Source: Dyadobacter sp.
GTDB taxonomy: Bacteria > Bacteroidota > Bacteroidia > Cytophagales > Spirosomataceae
DNA length: 64,000 nucleotides
Direction: 5' to 3'
Assembly (NCBI RefSeq): GCF_017744695.1
Contig: NZ_JAGIAS010000001.1
Span: 1,393,013 to 1,457,012 of the forward strand
Under the pieces are notes generated by a model. That model saw only the letters and a program-made list of their open reading frames with translations, was not told where the DNA came from and ran no database searches. Position numbers and translations under genes: made by a program. Positions within the stretch are counted from its first letter, which is position 1. Each line of letters opens with the position of its first letter. Positions 59,510 through 64,000 of the stretch are shown here, in pieces.

Positions 59510-61822
59510 ATGTCCGAAAACCTGCTCCCTGTTCCGGGCGCTGAAAACCCGGAAAAACTGACCGGTTTGAAACAAGGTCCGATCAAAAAAGTGGCTGCGG
59601 GTATTCCCGCCGTAGTTTCTGCCCTGGAAATGACCATCAGTGAAGCCGGTTTGGAACGGGGTATGAAAGCACTTTTCAATCTCAACCAAAAAGGCGGCTT
59701 CGATTGCCCCAGTTGCGCCTGGCCCGACCCTGACGACGAGCGCTCGGGCATTGCCGAGTATTGCGAAAATGGCGCCCGGGCCGTTGCCGAAGAAGCCACG
59801 GCAAAGAAACTGACCGCGGATTTCTTCTCGCAACATTCCGTGCAGGAGCTGGGAAAACTTTCGGATTACGAGATAGGCGGCAAGGGCCGCATCGCCGAAC
59901 CGATGTTTTTGCCCGCAGGCGGCACGCATTACCAGCCCATTACGTGGAATGCTGCTTTTGAAAAAATCGGAGCGGAATTGAATCGCCTCGCATCACCCCA
60001 TGAGGCAGTGTTTTATACCTCGGGCCGCACCAGCAATGAGGCCGCGTTCCTCTACCAGTTGTTTGTGCGGGAATATGGTACGAATAACCTGCCCGATTGC
60101 AGCAATATGTGCCACGAAAGCAGCGGCACGGCATTGGGCGAGTCGTTGGGAATCGGGAAGGGCTCCGTCACCCTGCATGACTTTTATCAGGCCGAGGTCA
60201 TCATGATCCTCGGGCAAAACCCGGGTACCAATCACCCGCGGATGCTTACCGCATTACAAAAAGCCAAAGCCAACGGCGCGACGATCATCTCCATTAACCC
60301 ATTGCCCGAAACCGGCCTGATGGGTTTCAACAATCCGCAAACCGTGGCGGGCGTGCTGGGTTACAAGCCCGGGCTGACCGATATTTTCCTGCAAGTGAAA
60401 ATTAATGGCGACATGGCATTGCTCAAAGCCATTGAAACGCTTTTGCTAGAATCCGAACAAAAAGCCCCCGGTACCGTTTTTGACCAGGATTTCATCCAAC
60501 AGCATACACAAGGATACAACGATTTCCTCCAAGACCTGAAACAATACAATGCCGAACAGCTCGCCGCGCAGGCGGGCGTACCTTATGCGCAGGTGCAGGA
60601 GGTTGCGCAAGTACTCACGGGAAAAAGCAAGATCATCGCCTGCTGGGCCATGGGACTGACGCAGCACAAGAATGCTGTGGCGACTATTAAGGAAGTGGTG
60701 AATTTGCTGTTGCTGAAAGGCAGCATCGGCAAGCCCGGCGCGGGGACCTGTCCGGTGCGCGGGCATAGCAACGTCCAGGGCGACCGCACAATGGGCATTT
60801 TCGAGCGCCCTTCTGCTAAATTTTTGGATTCAATTGAACAGAATTTCCATTTCGCCGCGCCGCAGAAACATGGGTACGATGTCGTGGAATGCATTAAGGC
60901 TATGCACGCCGGTGAAGCAAAAGTGTTTTTTGCCATGGGCGGGAATTTTCTTTCTGCCACACCCGATACACGTTTTACCGCCGAAGCCTTGCAGAAATGC
61001 AAATTGACGGTCCACGTGTCTACCAAACTGAACCGCAGCCACCTTGTGCACGGCCAGGAAGCATTGATATTACCTTGCCTCGGCCGGAGCGATAAGGACA
61101 TGCGTAATGGCGAAAACCGGTTCGTATCGTGTGAAAACTCGATGGGCGTGATACAATCGTCCCGCGGTGTGCTTCAACCAGTGTCGGAACACCTGCTGAG
61201 TGAGCCGGAAATCGTTTGCAGGTTGGCAAAGGCCACATTGGGCGGACGCAGCAAAGTGAGCTGGGATAAGTACATCGAAGACTACGACCTCATCCGCACC
61301 GACATCGAGCGCACGATCCCAGGCTTTGCGGATTATAACGAGCGGGTACGACAGCCGGGCGGTTTCTATTTACCCAACTGCAATCGCGCGGGCGACTTCG
61401 ACACTCCTACCCGCAAGGCACATTTCCACATTGCCGCGCCGGAAAAGCAACATTTGAATGCAGGCGAACTGATGATGATGACCATTCGCAGCCACGACCA
61501 GTTCAATACCACCGTGTACGGCCTGAACGACCGCTATCGGGGCATTTATAATGAGCGACGCGTCGTTCTGATGAATGCAAAGGACATGCAGGACCGCAAC
61601 CTGAAAAATGGCGATCTCGTGGATTTGCACAACCATTATGATGGTGTCGAGCGCGTGGCACACAAGTTCGTAGTCGTCGAATACCCTATCCCCGAGCAAT
61701 GCACGGCCACTTACTTCCCGGAGACCAACGTACTGGTACCCATCACGAGCGTCGCGGAAAAGAGCAATACCCCTACCTCCAAAATGGTGATCCTGACGGT
61801 TACACCGCACCAGGGTTTTTAG
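59510..61822 (+). CDS. FdhF/YdeP-type molybdopterin oxidoreductase
   Basis: 770 residues, close to YdeP length. The N-terminus has only C66 and C69 (DCPSCAWPDP) rather than the four-cysteine [4Fe-4S] site of classic formate dehydrogenases. The molybdenum region is DCSNMCHESSGTAL with candidate Mo ligand C201. ILGQNPGTNHPRMLTAL, PVRGHSNVQGDRTMG, FFAMGGNF and the C-terminal molydopterin-binding domain (MMMTIRSHDQFNTTVYG) follow. The substrate is uncertain: formate by analogy. No electron-transfer subunit is encoded next to it. Confidence 0.9.
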   Translation: MSENLLPVPGAENPEKLTGLKQGPIKKVAAGIPAVVSALEMTISEAGLERGMKALFNLNQKGGFDCPSCAWPDPDDERSGIAEYCENGARAVAEEATAKKLTADFFSQHSVQELGKLSDYEIGGKGRIAEPMFLPAGGTHYQPITWNAAFEKIGAELNRLASPHEAVFYTSGRTSNEAAFLYQLFVREYGTNNLPDCSNMCHESSGTALGESLGIGKGSVTLHDFYQAEVIMILGQNPGTNHPRMLTALQKAKANGATIISINPLPETGLMGFNNPQTVAGVLGYKPGLTDIFLQVKINGDMALLKAIETLLLESEQKAPGTVFDQDFIQQHTQGYNDFLQDLKQYNAEQLAAQAGVPYAQVQEVAQVLTGKSKIIACWAMGLTQHKNAVATIKEVVNLLLLKGSIGKPGAGTCPVRGHSNVQGDRTMGIFERPSAKFLDSIEQNFHFAAPQKHGYDVVECIKAMHAGEAKVFFAMGGNFLSATPDTRFTAEALQKCKLTVHVSTKLNRSHLVHGQEALILPCLGRSDKDMRNGENRFVSCENSMGVIQSSRGVLQPVSEHLLSEPEIVCRLAKATLGGRSKVSWDKYIEDYDLIRTDIERTIPGFADYNERVRQPGGFYLPNCNRAGDFDTPTRKAHFHIAAPEKQHLNAGELMMMTIRSHDQFNTTVYGLNDRYRGIYNERRVVLMNAKDMQDRNLKNGDLVDLHNHYDGVERVAHKFVVVEYPIPEQCTATYFPETNVLVPITSVAEKSNTPTSKMVILTVTPHQGF

Positions 61823-61943
61823 GATAACTTAATATTGGCCTAACAGACACTCGCCCAGGTTGCCGTAATTTCGCCGCTGTTTTGCCGCATTGGGGTAAAA
61901 TGCGCCGAAAAATGTCTTTTTAAGTAAGTTTAAATAGAATACA

Positions 61944-62714
61944 ATGAAAAAAGGATTTTTAATGCTAGCAATCGGGCTGATGAGCCTGGTGTCGATGGAT
62001 GGTATGTCTCAAAAGAAAAACAAGGTGATCGCGCACCGCGGCGCATGGAAAAATACCGGTGCTACCGAAAACTCGATCGGTGCGCTGGAACATGCCATTA
62101 AGTTGGGTTGCTACGGTAGCGAATTCGATGTGCATATGTCGGCCGACTCGGTTTTGTATGTACTCCACGACCACTCCATTCAAGGAACAAATATCGAGAC
62201 AACCAATTCGGCTGAGCTTTCTAAGATCAAATTGGCTAACGGCGAGCCGCTGCCGACTTTGGAGGCTTATTTGAAAGCGGGTTCGAAGCAAAAGAAGACG
62301 CGCTTGATCCTGGAAATCAAAACTTCTAAAATCAGCAAGGAGCGCTCATTGGCATTGGCTGCGAAATGCGTGGAACTGGTGAAAAAAATGAAGGTCGAAA
62401 AGATCACCGACTACATTGCATTCAGCTGGGACGTTTGTCTGAAAGTGAAGGAACTCGCACCAAAAGCACACGTGGAATACCTGAACGGCGACAAAACGCC
62501 TGACGAAATCCAGGCTGCCGGCCTCGACGGTATCGATTATCATCTCAGCATTTTGAAGAAGAAGGAAGATTACATTCCCGCAATGCGCCAGAAAAAACTG
62601 ACTACCAACGTGTGGACAGTAAATGATGAAGCAGATTTGAAATATTTCCTCGAAAAAGACGTGGATTACATCACCACCAACGAGCCAGAGCTGCTGCTAA
62701 GCCTTTCGAAGTAA
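61944..62714 (+). CDS. Glycerophosphodiester phosphodiesterase
   Basis: 256 residues with a signal peptide (to about 22, DGMSQ). The GDPD motifs are IAHRGAWKNTGATENS, EFDVHMSADSVLYVLHDH, LILEIKT and the terminal NVWTVNDEADLKYFLEKDVDYITTNEP. It hydrolyses glycerophosphodiesters to glycerol-3-phosphate and an alcohol, here in the periplasm. The upstream GTAATTTCG is a one-mismatch -7 box. It is a single-gene unit followed by a palindromic repeat. Confidence 0.92.
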   Translation: MKKGFLMLAIGLMSLVSMDGMSQKKNKVIAHRGAWKNTGATENSIGALEHAIKLGCYGSEFDVHMSADSVLYVLHDHSIQGTNIETTNSAELSKIKLANGEPLPTLEAYLKAGSKQKKTRLILEIKTSKISKERSLALAAKCVELVKKMKVEKITDYIAFSWDVCLKVKELAPKAHVEYLNGDKTPDEIQAAGLDGIDYHLSILKKKEDYIPAMRQKKLTTNVWTVNDEADLKYFLEKDVDYITTNEPELLLSLSK

Positions 62715-62737
62715 ATAAAAAGAGCAAAACGACTTTC

Positions 62738-62771
62738 GTTGTCACCCTGAGCGGAGTCGAAGGGTGACAAC
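62738..62771. repeat. Palindromic repeat, GTCACCCTGAGCGGAGTCGAAGGG type
   Basis: GTTGTCACCCT and AGGGTGACAAC form perfect 11-bp arms around GAGCGGAGTCGA. It shares the CTGAGCGGAGTCGAAG core with 5411-5487 and 19333-19385. It lies between the convergent glycerophosphodiesterase and metX genes and could act as a terminator-like hairpin. Confidence 0.85.
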
Positions 62772-62817
62772 TTTAACCAAAGTTTATACAATATCTTTAA
62801 ATACCAATAAGAATACC

Positions 62818-63870
62818 TTAACGAATGCGCGCCATCTGCAACTGTCCATTCGTTTCCTGCCATGCCCTGATCACTTGCGTAAGCTGCTTGTATTCGATCA
62901 GGAAGCCATCGTGCCCATACAATGAGTCGATCTCCTGAAACGCGGCATCGGGAATATGGCGGGCCAGGAATTGCTGCTCCGAAAGCGGGAATAGCAAATC
63001 GGATTTGATACCCAGCACCAGCGTTTTCGCCTTCACAAGCCCGAGCGCATGTACGATCCCTCCACGGTTACGGCCCACATTGTGCGAATCCATGATCTTG
63101 GATAGCGCCCAGTACGAAAATGCATTGAAACGCTTCACAAACTTGTCGCCCTGGTACTGCTGGTACGACGACGCCCGGAAATCATCGATCTGATCGGGAT
63201 TATCGCGCGCCTGCGTGAAGTTGTAAGTATCGTAATTGCGATAGGACAGCAATGCGATCGAACGCGCCGCTCGCATTCCCATTGCCCCTGCTTCATCACT
63301 ATCCTCTTTGTAGGTAGGGTCCGCCTCGATGGCCATCCGCTGCGATTCATTGAATGCGATACCCCACGGCGAATGCAATGCATTGGAAGCGATCAGGATC
63401 AGCTCCTCGAATAAATCGGGCCTTTCCACGGCCCACTCCAGCGCCTGCTGCCCACCTAGTGAGCCCCCTATGCATATTTTGATTTTGCTGATCGCCAGCT
63501 CCTGCCGCAAAAGGTCAAGTGTTCCTACAACGTCCCGCACAGTGAGCGTCGGAAAGCTGTGGTAATAGGGTTGGTTTGTTCTCGGGTTAACCGACAATGG
63601 CCCCGTGGACCCGTAGGCCGAGCCTAGCACGTTCACACAAATGATGAAGTGTTGGTCCGGATTAAAATATTTCCCTTCTCCTACCAGTCCGTCCCACCAG
63701 TCGGCCGCATTGGAGCTTCCGGTGAGCGCATGGCAAATCCAGACGATATTGGTATCGCTGGCATTTCTCTCTCCGTAAGTAGTGTATGCGAGTTCAAATC
63801 CGGGTAGTTCGCCACCCATTTCGAGGGCGTAAGGATATGGGTACTTAAATGTCTTCTGTTCCGCTTGCAT
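62818..63870 (-). CDS. metX: Homoserine O-acetyltransferase
   Basis: About 350 residues from the ATG at 63870; a GTG at 63879 would add 3. The alpha/beta-hydrolase signature is GGSLGGQQALEW with the nucleophile Ser. The N-terminal HALTGSSNAADWWDG, GSAYGSTGPLSVNP and RTNQPYYHSFPTLTVRD are typical MetX. The C-terminal GHDGFLIEY supplies the His. It activates homoserine for sulfhydrylation by MetZ. Real acyl specificity (acetyl or succinyl) cannot be settled by eye. Confidence 0.95.
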   Translation of the reverse strand: MQAEQKTFKYPYPYALEMGGELPGFELAYTTYGERNASDTNIVWICHALTGSSNAADWWDGLVGEGKYFNPDQHFIICVNVLGSAYGSTGPLSVNPRTNQPYYHSFPTLTVRDVVGTLDLLRQELAISKIKICIGGSLGGQQALEWAVERPDLFEELILIASNALHSPWGIAFNESQRMAIEADPTYKEDSDEAGAMGMRAARSIALLSYRNYDTYNFTQARDNPDQIDDFRASSYQQYQGDKFVKRFNAFSYWALSKIMDSHNVGRNRGGIVHALGLVKAKTLVLGIKSDLLFPLSEQQFLARHIPDAAFQEIDSLYGHDGFLIEYKQLTQVIRAWQETNGQLQMARIR

Positions 63871-63879
63871 AAGAGCCAC

Positions 63880-64000
63880 AGCACGTGGTTAAATTCAACA
63901 CATGGTAAAATTGACAGCCGAAATACAAATTTTCGGTTGCAGCTGCGAGACTAAAGCCAATCGGCTTACGGAAATTTCTAACTGTAAGAGCACACGAATT
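63880..64000 (-). promoter_or_regulatory. Partial upstream region of metX with two small hairpins
   Basis: On the minus strand, CCGAAA/TTTCGG (63918-63936) and AAGCC/GGCTT (63954-63967) form short hairpins upstream of metX. The region is cut by the window end, so no regulatory class can be assigned. Confidence 0.3.

Noticed and set aside
63790..63806. GTTCAAATCC, similar to a tRNA T-arm
   Set aside because: It lies inside the metX coding sequence, with no matching acceptor or anticodon arms.

Overview
The window looks like a chromosomal segment of a Bacteroidota member of the order Cytophagales, probably close to Dyadobacter. The support is indirect: a SusC/SusD pair, a T9SS C-terminal sorting domain, a GWxTD lipoprotein, PorT-type and DUF5686 outer-membrane proteins, and promoters of the Bacteroidetes form TTG-N19-TAnnTTTG. 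Two matches to that promoter form have the exact 19-nt spacer. Shine-Dalgarno sites are not evident. No rRNA, tRNA, transposase, prophage or CRISPR array was found.

Region 1 (1-8666) is an assimilatory sulfate cluster, all on the + strand. It holds a TauE/SafE-type exporter (partial), metZ, a UPF0175/DUF3368 toxin-antitoxin-like pair, cysH, cysD, cysN, a siroheme sulfite reductase with a HEPN-like tail, and cobA. CysH carries the iron-sulfur cysteines of APS reductases, and CysN has no APS-kinase domain. The implied route is therefore sulfate to APS to sulfite to sulfide to homocysteine. Five gaps in this cluster contain long imperfect inverted repeats built from short degenerate words. metX and metF lie elsewhere in the window and feed the same methionine pathway.

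Region 2 (8663-12131) has a small membrane protein, an LpxL-like acyltransferase overlapping a GT9 glycosyltransferase, and aguB. Its partner aguA lies 9 kb downstream at 21327. Between them is Region 3 (12397-21258): a canonical promoter, a roughly 400-nt leader rich in hairpins, susC, susD, a small lipoprotein, a Tat-exported PLP aminotransferase, an AEC-family permease and a small secreted Hint-domain protein. This is the best candidate for an undescribed functional unit.

Region 4 (22391-36413) contains envelope and housekeeping genes (GH25 lysozyme, leuS, PorT-like barrel), a ScfR-type XRE regulator, a sterol-desaturase-like enzyme, an acyl-CoA dehydrogenase, an orphan HicB, a Tat-exported TIM-barrel protein, an FAD dehydrogenase, a DUF4160/DUF2442 pair and a NUDIX hydrolase.

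Region 5 (36579-54918) contains parC, whose tail ends in a sliding-clamp-like peptide, a SanA-like protein, a DUF5686 barrel, ABC and nitroreductase genes, metF with a terminator-type leader, yebC, a GreA/B-like protein, a T9SS-exported esterase, pyrB, a DNA alkylation repair protein, a dienoyl-CoA-reductase-type SDR, a GWxTD lipoprotein, rlmB and a candidate small RNA.

Region 6 (54917-64000) contains mnmA, two uncharacterised proteins, a molybdoenzyme cluster (mobA-like, fdhD, a small companion gene, an FdhF/YdeP-type oxidoreductase), a glycerophosphodiesterase and metX.
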